NCBI RefSeq assembly: GCF_000150275.1
Contig: NW_002060946.1
Coordinates: 7,173,855 to 7,237,854, forward strand
Direction of reading: 5' to 3'
From: Trichoplax adhaerens
Lineage: Eukaryota > Placozoa > Uniplacotomia > Trichoplacea > Trichoplacidae
DNA length: 64,000 nucleotides
Below are positions 12,134-25,131 of this stretch, piece after piece; position 1 is the stretch's first letter; each line of letters begins with the position of its first letter. The notes below the pieces were generated by a model that did not search any database, was not told where the DNA came from, and was given only the letters and a program-made list of their open reading frames with translations. The position numbers and the translations under genes are program-made.

Positions 12134-15100
12134 ACTTGTTAAAGATTTTTACAGAAATACTTTTTTAGTTACCAGGATTAATTGACTTTAGATATATGTT
12201 TATATGATATATAAATAAGCACAGTAATGATCATTCTATGTGAACCTTTTTCATTCGATCAGTACGGAGATAGCAATGTTGATATTAATTACTCTTTAGG
12301 AGTTGGTACGGTAATATTACTTTACAAATATTAAGAACAAAGAATACTAAATTTGGCAGCTTTATACAGTTGCTAGCATTCTCATCTGTGGTGGGACTCA
12401 AAATAGCATAACAAATGAAGAGTACTGTATCAGCAAAGGAGTACTTTATTGACACTTATACTAACGCCGATAGCTAAAATAACACGTTCCATATGTATAA
12501 ACTATAACATGACTTCAGATATTATACACATACAGTACAGCATATAGAATATCATATCAATATTCCAAAATTCATTCTACTTATTATAATATATATGGAA
12601 TAATCGTTCTAGAAAATTTTACGTTATATGAGCAAGAGCATTTGCCAGATGCAACAGTATAATGTAAACTATATATCTTCTGGAGAGCAGTGTCAGTTTA
12701 ATATTTCTGATAATTTTAATGGACAACATATAATTACTTTTACTTATTGAAACAATACGATATCAGTATCTGTTACCATGGCCGGCCGACATGATCTCTG
12801 TTTCCACGACTTAACATTGATTCACGTCAGTCAAAAGTAGTATCAGTCCGTGTCAAATACAAACATGCTTAGCAACCATCAAAGTGAATTGTTACGACAT
12901 AACGATTAATGAATGATTTAGCGATCTTTCCTGCCATGCACCACCGAGGAGGATGTAGGCATCAATGCAGTAGTTATTACCGGATCATGCATTACATTAA
13001 TATCATCTAGTGTGCAATATTAAATTTTATGCCTTGGTAATTGCACTGAGTAGGTATGAGTAAGTATAAAAGTCTATCTTATCGAGATAATTTGATGCCT
13101 AACATCTGTTCGCATGATTTCGGCTTCTACGATTAAATATTAACGTTCTTTGGTCTAAGAAAGAATATGAAATTCGTATTTATTACTGTAACAATTTCAG
13201 CTAATAGCAGTAGTTATGTGTTAGGAAAATACAGTACGGTGATAATACTGCACAGGGTTAAGAACCAATATACAGTACTACAATTATATACTTTATTACA
13301 TAACGATAGGAGATAGTTATGCTAAGATTTACAAGTATGAAGATGTAATTTAAATACTGTATTCCTACGGCATTACTAGCTTGATTAAGTAGCTCAATTG
13401 CACTGTCACATCAACCATGTTCTGAAACTTATAGCTAAAAAGTATTATTATCTAACGCGAATAATTCATAAGAATGTAAGACTACAAGATTACATTCGAC
13501 TGATCAACGTTATCACTATTCGATATGCTATATACTGTAGATCTTCTCGAGCCTTACGGAGCGAAGTTTAAATCATTGTTTAGACAACGCCCAGAAAATC
13601 TTTTACAGTAAAGTTATTCATTTCTATTGGATTTGGCTAAAATAATTGTAACACTGAAATCATATAGAACGCTTTTTTTTTTTTGCAGTACAGCAGTACT
13701 TGATGTGGATAAAAAAGGACAATTTAAGAGTATGCCACATATGTTAAGGGTAATGTAGTCATCAATATTGAGTGACAGAAAATTTACTGGCAAATGAATA
13801 AATTTTAGGCGCTTTGCTATGATAAGTAAAAAAATACAAAGTTTGTTATTACCGTAGTAATTTAATTAACCATTTCACTAAGAATCGACTACTTATTCAC
13901 TAAGACAATAAAATTAGTAATGCGCTTAAGGTAGCGCTACATGCTAATTCGTAATCCAATAATTGCCAAACTTACTGCAGTCCGATTATAATTGCATTAT
14001 ACGAAAATAAATAAATACAGCAGTTCTAAAGCCATATTACTGTAGATATTAGCTTATTATCTAAGTGTAGATGCTGAATTATGATAAACTGCAATGGCAA
14101 GTAACACGGCGTCTTGCCTGTTACTTACAATCATATTATTAGAAAAATCTTTAAGATTTAGATTGCATAGAATATATCGAGTTGAATTTGATGAAAATCC
14201 ATTATAGCACAGAGTGCCACACGTAGTAGAAGACTGAAGCTAGACTTTGCTCATACAGTATGAAAGAGTATTCGTATTGGAAATACTATTATAAACTGAT
14301 TCTAAGTTATGGTGAATAGAAACATTTATTCCGACTATACTTAGTTGGATACTTTTGTACAAGCAACGCGTGGTAAGAGGATCTTTGACCTCTTTTAATG
14401 TAGACATTTCAAGATATCGTGTTTTATCCTCATTATTTAATTATGCGTATTTTGAACGATGTTATGTTCTATGGCATAGCATTAACACAGCATTTAGCAA
14501 TGAACATATTGACAAATATTTATTACATTAATTTCTATTTTACTAAGTTTGTATTGTGGTAAGTGTCCGGAAAGCAGCAAACTTATCGTTTTGTATGTTA
14601 GCTGGTATGAATAAATGAAAGCCAAAAAATTTTGAAGGTGCACATTGTTATAAACTTGCATTACAATTAATTACCTTAACTTGATCGTTGTAGGTCTTTT
14701 TGATTTCCTTTCGTAGTGGCCAGTTTTTGTAATTATACCTATTGCATTCTACTTATTTCTCAGATGTTGCATCGAAGAATGTTTCATGATCATCGATTAC
14801 TGATCGACTGCTGTTTCTAATTTTAGATACAATAATCATAATAAGATAATTCGTCCCTATAACCAAGTCTTGTATGTGTAGCAATAGACTAACATAACAT
14901 AGCATATCGCACTGCATATGAAGTACCGTACTGCCCGTATTTCTAGGATACCTATATCTCGAAATATACAGAGGAAATCACACGTTGAGCTTAAAATATA
15001 GAATAAGAATATTTAACAATAATATTCCATGAGATTATGCTCATCCAATCCTTGTCTCCCTATTTATATTATAGAATTTGAGTTTTATCAAACGGAAACA

Positions 15101-17520
15101 TGCATATGCAGTGAATGCGATATATTGTACGTTGCTCGAAATTGACCTTAATAAATATAGAGTGACAATTTTGTGGCGCCTAGCAATTGAATTAGGATCT
15201 GAAATGTAATTAATTAATTATAAGTTTTGACTTTAAATGATTGCAGCAATTACGCGTTAATACTTATATAGCTCTAATCCGATAATTCTAGATCGATATT
15301 ATGACTATAATTAAAGTAATATAAAAGGCAAGTGCAGTACAATAGTATTCAGATATAATGGAATAGATAATATCTGTATACCATGAACCATAGTGTTCAC
15401 TTTGGAAATAAATAGAATATAAATATCCAGTGGCAGGGTTACTTGTATTCGCATTTATAGGATGGAATAAATATGTAATTGACGATATCATCAACTTGAA
15501 ATCATAGACTGCAGATTGCTTTTATTCATTCATCATTGAAAGCATGTTTGACTGCTTACTATGCTCCCATATGATATTATTGTTAAGCTAGATATGCAAC
15601 CTATTCGTACCTGACTCGATTAGAATGTAATGGTATATTTTGCATTTATCCTTTGAGTGGTACCCCCCCCCCCCCAACACATGTGCTCTAACATGAACAC
15701 TAAATGATCTTGTTAGGTAGTTTCATATCTGCATGATTTAATCTATAGATCTGATCTGGATTTGAAGTAATTATAATCATAATGCAATAAAATTGAGTAA
15801 TGATATTCTGTCATAGTACATACGGTAGAAACGGAATTTAGTAGATTAGTTTGTAGTATTACTGTAGCACGCGCTGTATTAAAATAATCTAACTACATAT
15901 TCATCCGTACGTGCTTTCTGATTTACTGAGAATATAATCTTTAGTTAGCATGTACAATGTGCAGAGTCACTTGTTCACATCATGTGTGGATAGAATCAGT
16001 TTAGTTCGAAGCAAATCAGAATATGCTGCCTAAAGTCTACGGAAATTGTGAAAGTTTTTGCTTACTTTTCGATACGTATTATACTCGTATATGCTATTAT
16101 TTAAAGTCTATTTTACTTTAAACTACTACAAGATATTTTTTACGAATTCTTTTACGAAAATAGAATCCAAGATTTGCATACGCAGTTTACTGTCCACTGT
16201 ACAGCAGAGATAGCAGAGAGCTACAAAACGACAAGATTGACAGCTTGATCCAGCTCGAATCCAAATCGTGATGGGGCTGAGCTTCGGGACCCGATCAAGT
16301 ACTCCGTTGTACACTGTATATTGCATGGGAGTCAAGTGTCACTCCGAACTCCGACTGGTGTTTTATGAGGAAGTATGATGTTACGTTGTTACTTCTTTTA
16401 CCACAGTTGATATTTTAGTGGTATTTATTTATTTTTTTGAATCCTTTTTATCAACGTGAGACATAGAGGCATACTTCTACTGCTGCAGTCAGCTAAAGTC
16501 AATAAGCTAAATAAATTAAGTAATGGAATCTATTGGCGTAAAGGACAGTCCTGTACCTACTGTTTAGTGTAGTCTGTAACATAAGTATTAGACGGTACCG
16601 TACTGTATGTATGGCTGTGACTAGTGTTGCGAATATTGAAAGGACTGGTCAATCTGGAGGTGTAGCAGACTAGTAGTATGCAACATCAGCTAAATTAACT
16701 GTAAATTAAATTAAATTAACCGTCAATAAATTGAATTAAGGTCTAACTAATATGTTTAGAGTAGGTGCAGACATCACTTATTCATCACATCAGTCACTAC
16801 AGTAGTACATCAAGTAATTCAGAGATGTGCAACGACTAAATTGAGTCGTCTCATTTGGCCACCATCATCATTTCCCGATACAACATTAATAATAATAGCT
16901 GTAATGAAATTAAAGTACTGCATATAGGACGCCCTGCCCAATGCTAGAATATATACAATAGCTATTCTATGAACTAGACGCTGCCGTAGCGGCTACAGTA
17001 ATGATTTACATTTTACTATTTTTCATTTCTACTGCGTCAAGCCATCAATATATACGCATACGGAGAGGACATTATAATAAAAATAAATAAATCAATAATA
17101 ATAATAAAAAGTCAAAAGTTTAATAGAGTATTGGCCAAGAGCTCGCACAATTTAGACTTGAGCTCTGTGTAAAAATATCACAACATTTTCCTTCCATTTT
17201 GCTTGAGATCTAAAAACTGCATATGAAGTCAGTGTCAGTAGAGAAATCTGCTGAAACAGAGTAGATTAATGTGAGTTCAAGTGCTGATGCAATAAGAAGG
17301 TGAAGATTTAAAGCACAGCTATGGTAGTTTTTTTTACACCGTGCTAGCATGCAAACAGAGTCCTGTCCAGTTTTGGCAGTCATTTAGTGGCTGATATCGA
17401 GCATGTACGCGTGATTAATCCATCTTATATAAGGCTATACGTTTATGTTGTACGTAAGTATTCAGAAAGCAAATTATAATTATCAATGAATCACGCAACT
17501 TTGCCATACAATTAGGTAAA
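12134..17520. other. Intergenic, nothing recognised
   Basis: AT-rich, low in open frames. Contains a C13 tract at 15663-15675 and no coding similarity I can name. Confidence 0.6.
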
Positions 17521-17548
17521 AGGAAAAGCTTATTATAAAGCTTTTCCT
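17521..17548. repeat. Inverted repeat with 11-bp arms
   Basis: Left arm AGGAAAAGCTT (17521-17531), right arm AAGCTTTTCCT (17538-17548), six-base spacer. The arms are perfectly complementary. Confidence 0.85.
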
Positions 17549-17710
17549 GACTTTGAATTGCCCCGTCGCCGTGGGCTTTGACGGTCGGGCTTGGCATGCA
17601 CGGTTACGTCGTACGGATCTCGTACCCATGGCTTGGTCAGGGACAAGAGAGAGTAGTCAGTCAGTCGTTGGAAGTCCTGGCTCTGTGCCAATACCTTCGT
17701 TACTGCTTTA

Positions 17711-17794
17711 GTACTGTACGGTACTGTACCGTACCGTACAGTGCAGTACTGTACTGTAGATTACAGTATTAGCAGTATACTGTACAGTACAGTG
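17711..17794. repeat. GTACN pentamer array with GTACG/GTACC variants
   Basis: Contains GTACG and GTACC units as well as GTACA/GTACT. A GC-richer stretch at about 17.56-17.70 kb lies on its left. Confidence 0.85.
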
Positions 17795-18206
17795 ATCCGC
17801 ACAGGTCTGGTCGTGTTCTTCACTCGCTGTTCAGGTGGATAATAAACGAATGTATTGGAAAAAATAAAAAAATTATTACGAATTCACCTAGAACAGAACG
17901 CTTCTTTTTACTTACAATCGGATCTACTTATTTGATATTGTTATAAGTAAGTAATCATTATTTCGTGATACAATATTCCGTAGTACTCAGTGGATAGATC
18001 CAGTCGATACAGTTACAGTAACGCAACACCGTTTTATTTAATTAATTATTAATCATTGAAAATGTAAAAAAAATTTACGATTATGCTTCTTACGTCATTG
18101 TCACTGTACAATGTAGATGGCTGCATTCTGTAAATAAACCCCATGATTTTGGCCATGAAACACGATCTCTACAGTTTTCGAATAAAAATTACAGTGTCAA
18201 CTGTAT

Positions 18207-18552
18207 GGTACTGTACACTGTACACTGAACAGATCATAAAGGGAACCTTTCTCAGGTCTAAGTAAAGTACAGTACGTAAGTGCTCCATACAATCCTATTG
18301 TTGATTTTCAGTACAGTATTATACAGTACAGTACAATAAAACAAACAAATAATAAAAAAAAAAAAAAAAAAGAAAGACCTACAGACTGTAATCGTATACT
18401 GTACAGTAGCAAGCATACTGTACAGTACAGTACTGTACAGAAATCAGATGCCACCCTCTTCGAAGTTGGTACTGTACACTGTACAGTAGGCAGTTGAAGG
18501 GGGGGGGGGGCCACTTTACAGTACTGTACTGTACTGTACTGTACTGAGTGTA
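18207..18552. repeat. GTACW arrays with A-rich and G12 tracts
   Basis: Several short GTACW runs interrupted by a long poly(A) at about 18355-18370 and a G12 tract at 18499-18510. It ends with a clean run of about five TACTG units. Confidence 0.85.
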
Positions 18553-18640
18553 CTACCGATTGCACGTTTCGCGATGTTTCTTACTAATTAATTAATTAAT
18601 TAATGGGAATTAATTGCAAAAATAAATAAATGAATCTTCG

Positions 18641-18720
18641 ATACTGTACAGTATTGTACTGTACAGTACTGTAGCCAATGTTAGAGCACGGTACGGTACT
18701 GTACGGTACGGTGTACCGTA
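18641..18720. repeat. GTACN pentamer array
   Basis: Starts as GTACW and ends as GGTAC/GTACG variants, again with a period of five. Confidence 0.82.
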
Positions 18721-19007
18721 GATCGATGAGATTGTCTTTCAAAGTAAAGATAATAATTACAGTACTATTGTTTTCCTCTTTTTCTGCCTGTGTTTTTATT
18801 TGTATTATATTCATTACGCTCTCGTGCTGCGTCAATTTCTCGCGTTGACATTGGTGAATGAGCGTACTGATTGGACCGATATTATTTGGGAAAATTTTTG
18901 ATTCTTCTTATTGATCTACGTAGTACACATTTAACTTCACAGTTACGGGTTTACTCTGTGTTGCAGCTACGCTAGCATACATATTTACTCTAGCGTATTC
19001 AATGGTA

Positions 19008-19245
19008 CTATGTATACAGTTACTCTACTATTGTCTGCCATGTTCCGTACGATGACGAACTTGCGACTACACAGTACTGTACACATCATGATACTGTACA
19101 GTACATTATATACGGTGTACAGTATGATATACTATATATACAGTACTGTATATAAAATAGATATACTGTACAGTATTATATACAGTATATTTGGATAATA
19201 ATAACTATACTATACAGTGCAGTAGATAACAATATACAGTACAGG
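19008..19245. repeat. GTACW array mixed with TATA-rich variants
   Basis: GTACA/GTACT units alternate with GTATA-type variants across about 240 bp. Confidence 0.8.
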
Positions 19246-21677
19246 TGCTGTCTTGTTTGGCATTACCGTAAAAAACATACAGTAGTAAAAATTTTTTTTT
19301 TTTTTCAGCTTGCCAAAATACATACAGTGCTGTACTGTACACATTGCATAAACTTGTATAGTTTACTCGAAACCTGCCATTGTTGTTAGTGGAGTCGATG
19401 AGCTGTAGAAATCTACAACTGGAGTCGGTAGGATCGCGAAAAGTTTTAAATTTTTAGTTTGGCGTCATTTCTGCTCGTATACCAGATTTATAAATCAGCC
19501 ATTGCTGCACTACAGTAATTATAATACTTGGCCTTTAGTACTGCATAACCCGTCGTAGCGTACCATATCCAAGGAATCGAGACGTTTAGCTATTACACGA
19601 TCTCTACACCAATTTTTTTTTCATCAAACTTCCATTTTGGTACAACCTCATTGCTTTAAAAACTTGCTGACGTTTTTCTCCCCTAGGAAACTGACATCTT
19701 TGTGATAAATTAGTATCCAACTTGTGCAATTATCATCTGCAGTGCGCGATAGTTCCTAATCTATACGCCACAGAAAAACTCGGAACATCAACAATCTCAT
19801 GCCTTCAACCGCTTACTGCACTGCAATAGTCTAATTCGAATATCGCTATAAATACAGTACTGTAGACAGTATACCGTAACCTAGACTTTACAACGTTCCA
19901 TCGTAGTGTAAAAGGGTGTATGCTGTATACATAAGGCGACATTGACTGCTGAATCCTATTAATTAAGCAGTGACCTACTGGGCCATTCCGTGTTGGTGGT
20001 ATATTATACTTACCGATTGACTGCTCTGCTTATGGTACTGTAACAACCTCATCTCTCTTTCTTCAAGCCTTTTATGGTGTACCTCAACTCTGAAAACTGG
20101 ACTTTCGGCTACAGCTGAAATAGCAAGAACTATCAATCAATCTGTATCAAAGATACGCTTGCATAGATTCAAGTTCTTGTGAGTCTTTCCTTATAAAGTA
20201 ACTTCATTTAATTTAATTTATACTGTACTGTTGCTATCTTGACTGGCATCGTTGAACACCGCTGCAGCAGCTTCCATCGTTGCTTCTCGCTTTACTGTAC
20301 TGTCTGTATAAAGCTACGAGCATTACTTGTAGCGGCTACATCTGTACACAGGTATTTTTGTGCCGTCGATTTTAAAAGTATGCAATCTTTGTTGCTCTAA
20401 TGTCACATATACTGTATCTCGTGAAGTTGCTATTTGTATACAGTATTACTGTATACTGCAGCATTGACCATCAATTTGTGCAGGGTTCTCGTACACATAC
20501 GTTACTTGGCGAGTTTTCAACAGTTCTATATTTTTAACTTGTAGAATTTGGTGTAAAGAATTCTGCAAGACGCTAGCCATAAGTTTATATACTCGTATTC
20601 ACTACTACAAAATGTTTTATTTTCATTATTCCCTAAATCTACCTCCATTTTAATTTTGCGGTAACTGCTGCAGTTCGCTATAGTATATTTAACGTCAAAT
20701 AGTAAACGTCTATAAAAGAAGATATGTTTAGTCTAGGACTACATGGTTTAATTATGAGAGCAATATAGTAATCTGAAGTTGTCATTTTTCATCTCAGTTA
20801 CTTCTTTCCAACTGAGGATGTTCGGTGTACGGTACGAGATCGGAATAATTATTATTTAATGATTGCAATTCTTGAACGTTTATGTATTTACCGCACGTAT
20901 TCAATCGTACTTATAAATTTCCTGGCATGCTGGAAGTCTGAGCATATATTAACTGGACCCTATATAAGTTACCAATTGACTGTCAACTCACTATAGAGTT
21001 ATGACTGGATAGTACTAAATTTATGCAAACGAGTTCGCTATGTGCAACTTTACATTCGCTGTAAGCTGACGTGCGTAGAATATTATTTTAAAAATACACG
21101 TATTTGCTTTTCTTTTTTTGTAATTCTAGTAGTCTTTAATTCATGCTAGCACATGTATCTTGCATCGCAGGATCGTTTCCTTTTGATGCAGTTTTTCATC
21201 GTTTCTTTTACTTTAACGTTAACGCAGCAGATAGCAGTTGAAAGTCCCAATTTTGCTTAGTCAGGTATTGCTACTCCGATCCATGTAGAGGGTAGGCTGG
21301 AATCAGGGACTACTAAAGGAAACAGTCCAGTATATTAGCTACCGTACTAGGCATTGACGCTCCAGCTAATATACTGTACACTGAACAGTATAAATACGCG
21401 TACGTGTACAACGATACATGGATAGGTTACAATTTATTGAAGCTTTCTTCGCGTTGTACTACTTCTACTATGTACTGTTGTATGTATCATGAAAATTATC
21501 ACCATATTTTCTCGATCCTCCATGCTTAAATGCTTCACAAAAAGTAAAGTTAATACAAACGGTTGTATTTCCCGTACCGTAACAATTTTTTTTTGTTGTC
21601 AAAATTAAATTTTTTAGAGGATCTATACTACTCATTACTCATTCTATTATAAGATATAAACTACAAATTTTTTGCCA
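19246..21677. other. Intergenic between arrays, nothing recognised
   Basis: Unique AT-rich sequence between two GTACW clusters. Short open frames only. Confidence 0.55.
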
Positions 21678-21895
21678 TACTGTACGTACAGTACTGTACT
21701 GCAAATGCAAATTGCCTGCAATATACAGTACACAGTACTGTACTGCACAGTACATATTGTACAGCGCATGAACTTTCTGTACTGTACACTGTACAGCACT
21801 GTTCAGTTATCCCGGACCGAGCTCGGTAGCTGGTCTGCTCTAGCTAGCCGAGATGTACTGTACTGTACATACTGTACTGTACTGTACAGTGCAGT
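21678..21895. repeat. GTACW pentamer array flanking a GC-richer core
   Basis: Two array segments surround a unique GC-rich insert near 21808-21850 that contains CCGAGCTCGG. Confidence 0.85.
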
Positions 21896-22517
21896 TTTTT
21901 TTCATATTCATTTGAAATGAACATCGATAAGGCCCATGCAGATTAACAGCTAAAAAAAACAGAAAAAAACTTTTGCAGTGCCAGTATACCGTCTATTTTC
22001 TTACAAGAAACATTTGCTCAATGCTCAACTGTCCGGATCAATTGCATTACACGGACCCAGCCCGTATTAGAACGTAGCGTACTGCTGTCGTCTGGGATAT
22101 TTTAGTAGGTGTGGATCAAAGGAGAAAAAAGTCCAAACGAGCGTTTATTGTTTTTTTCTACACGTCCAAATACGGTCATCATGACAGAGAATGTAGAGCC
22201 GGGGAGCTTACGAGTAGTCTTCAAATTTCAATATGGCATGCCATAGTTTCTGAAGTCTGCGCGATTCCAGAGAAAGCAATGGATTTGGGATCATCTTAAC
22301 ATGAATAGTAATACAGTATAATCCATTTATATCAGCGAATGCTCTACACCGCAGTGTTCTCTACTGTACTGTATATACTCTACTCCATACTCGTATTATA
22401 CACATTTGGCTGATTCAGAGTTGCAATTTGCGCAACTCTAAAGACTTTGACGAATATAATAATATGGCTTGACGTGCGGTATTGATAGTTTATGGTTTAG
22501 GGTTAAGGTTACACTAC

Positions 22518-22684
22518 GCTGTACAGTACCGTAGGCTCCAGGTGTTTTCATAGTAAACTATCCAATATTGCGGTGTTCTACAGTACTGTACTGTACTGAC
22601 AGTATACTGTACACTGTACACTGTACAGTAGTATGATATGACGTTACCTCAGTACTAATTGTAGACTCCTACAGTACAGTACAA
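22518..22684. repeat. GTACW pentamer array
   Basis: Interrupted units, densest at 22576-22631. Confidence 0.8.
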
Positions 22685-22854
22685 TAGCCATAGCTATTCT
22701 GTCAGCAGCAAGACGGGTTGTGCACAGTAAGAAAACAGAATTATTTGACTTGGGCTATTCATTTTTTGTATCTTTAACTTAAACGGTTACAATTGGCCAA
22801 TTACAGTATTAATGATAGTATGATAATGCTGAATGATAATATAATAATCGCCAC

Positions 22855-22898
<44 letters not shown>

Positions 22899-22905
22899 AT
22901 TATTG
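22855..22905. repeat. (ATT)n microsatellite
   Basis: About 16 ATT/TTA triplets in a row with one interruption (TTAATTATT). Confidence 0.92.
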
Positions 22906-22918
22906 CTTCTAGTGTAGT

Positions 22919-23138
22919 AGAGTACAGTACTGTACAGTGTACAGTACAGCAGTACTGTAGAAATCGTAATGGCAGTACAGTACCAGTACTGTAGTTCGTT
23001 GTGTGACTATACTGTACTGTACAGTACAGTAGTGTACTGTACTGTACGGTACAGTACTGTATACTGTACAGTTCAGGTATGATTACGGTTAAAATATTAT
23101 TATTTATTTACTATGACTACAGTACAGTACTGTAGGTT
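22919..23138. repeat. GTACW pentamer array
   Basis: Mixed-orientation units over about 220 bp, close after the ATT microsatellite. Confidence 0.87.
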
Positions 23139-23368
23139 TTGTTACCTTTGATAAATCCATATGTTGTGTACTTCCTTCTGTACCTCTGTACAGTATCAAT
23201 AAGTTCGTTGTGAGTAATACTAAACCGAACCTCTGACACCCCCCTACAGTAAGTACTGTATACATAAGGCTTGTTTTCAGTTTTTCACTTCTCGTGTTAT
23301 TTTATCTCCCATTTTTGTCTTGAAAAAATTCTGTACTACCTCTGTTGTGTAGCACCATGCACTACTAC

Positions 23369-23568
23369 ATACTGTACTGCTAACTGTACAGATACTGTAC
23401 AGTACTGTACTTACAAAATTCGACTGGTCTATTGTAAAGAAGATTCTGTACCGTACTGTACCGTACAGTACTGTACTGTATAGTACAGAAGTATAGTACT
23501 GTATTCAATAAGTGCAGTACTATACTGTACGTACAGTACTGTACTCTATTGTACTGTACTGTACTGTA
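23369..23568. repeat. GTACW pentamer array next to the assembly gap
   Basis: Ends in a run of TACTG units, then (AAAT)n-like sequence, then the N run 34 bp later. Similar units resume just after the gap. Confidence 0.85.
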
Positions 23569-23601
23569 AATAAATAAATAAATACCTGTTATCCTATTAA
23601 T

Positions 23602-23651
23602 NNNNNNNNNNNNNNNNNNNNNNNNNNNNNNNNNNNNNNNNNNNNNNNNNN
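23602..23651. other. Assembly gap, 50 N
   Basis: Fifty N characters. GTACW units occur on both sides, so the missing sequence is probably repeat of unknown true length. Confidence 0.99.
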
Positions 23652-24216
23652 CTACTGTACAGTACTGAATTAACAGCTAGGATCAACTAGTTAATACCTA
23701 TTAATCTAGAAGAGGCACATTTTGAAGTTGAGATAATATTGAGTAACTACGAGTGTGACTGTTTGTTTCCAATACCATCATGAATCGCTTCACGCTGAGA
23801 GTAAAATGGTTTTACACTTGTACTTGTGATGTTTGGCTTCCTTTGCTATTCCCTACTGTACTGTATACTCGGTGTATATCAGTGCACTGTACACTGCAGA
23901 GTATTAAAGAAGGAAAATTATACGTACAGTACAATGTGATCCGTTTTCTTCGTTTTCTTGAATAGTAACAACTAAAATAAATAAAAAAAAAAGGCATCAA
24001 AAATGCCAATCCTTATGGGCTTTACCTATATTGTACTGTACATACAGTACTGTATTGCACACTGTACTGTACACTAGGTCGCTTATTGTACTGTACAGTA
24101 TGCGGTATCTCGTACCAGTCATACAGTACAATATGTGCAGTTGTACGCTTCGTGTCATGACATTTGGCCAATGCAGTACTGTACCGTACAGTACTGTATT
24201 GGGACACTGTGCAGTA
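23652..24216. repeat. Scattered GTACW runs
   Basis: Short runs at about 23652-23665, 23854-23870 and 23922-23935, and a dense block at 24030-24215. Confidence 0.8.
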
Positions 24217-24585
24217 ATTATTATTAAATAATATAATTAATTAATTAATCAATGTGAACACGGACGTGCAGACTTCAGACATGTAGCTGTATACTACTGC
24301 CGACTCGTACGAAACATCACATTAATTCTTTGCCGTAGAAATAGAGTACAGTACATGTACTCATGTTAGTGACATGAACATTTGGTTGTTAATCCATCTA
24401 AAATCACCTGAACCTTTCAACATTTCGTTAGCCGGGCAACGGAGTTTTTGCCGTTTCTAATAAGTAACGTAAGTCGACGCTTCTTATTGCCCTTAAATAA
24501 ATGGTTCAAGTTATTCCAACCTTATGACCAAGTAAGAAAAATCGTATGATTGGTACAGTAGATCTGTAGATCCGCAAGCGGACTT

Positions 24586-25045
24586 ATAGTACTGTACAGT
24601 ACTGTACTTAAATGTCATACGATATTGTTTTTTTTTCCCTAGTAAATGGAGTGAATTTACTGTACTGTGTATAGGAATATCCTTTGACTATTTTAATGAA
24701 GAAGGATAAAGCTCATAACTATATATACTGCTATGTAGATATCACTATTAGAGTATGATCCGAGTAGAGTAAAAATAAAAGAGAAATCGTACAGCTCACA
24801 GTTGTAGCTGAAGTAATTTTTTTTTTTTTTTCATCGTTACGTTTGGGTAATGATAAAAAAAAAAGTTGTATAAATAACAATGTACTACAGTACATACTGT
24901 ACAGTACAATACATACAGTACTACAGTGCACAGTACTGTAGTAGGTGCTTGTATTATGCTTCAATCATGGGTGCAGTGTAATGCTTGTAACCTGTAAAGT
25001 GGAGACTGGCTGATTACAGTACTGTACGTACAGTATACTCTACAG
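24586..25045. repeat. Scattered GTACW runs, right edge of the dense block
   Basis: Runs at about 24586-24611, 24889-24945 and 25015-25045. Beyond this the arrays stop until 36.9 kb. Confidence 0.75.
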
Positions 25046-25098
25046 TTGCGCACGGTAACAAAAAAGAAAGAAAATGTCATTAAACTATTACAGTAAAC

Positions 25099-25131
25099 TT
25101 CATTGCTTTTGACTCAGTCAAAAGCAATGAA
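25099..25131. repeat. Perfect 33-bp palindrome with an AP-1-like centre
   Basis: Sixteen base pairs on each side of C25115 are perfectly complementary. The centre TGACTCAGTCA contains TGACTCA, the consensus AP-1/bZIP site. It could be a cruciform, a binding site or neither. Confidence 0.85.
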
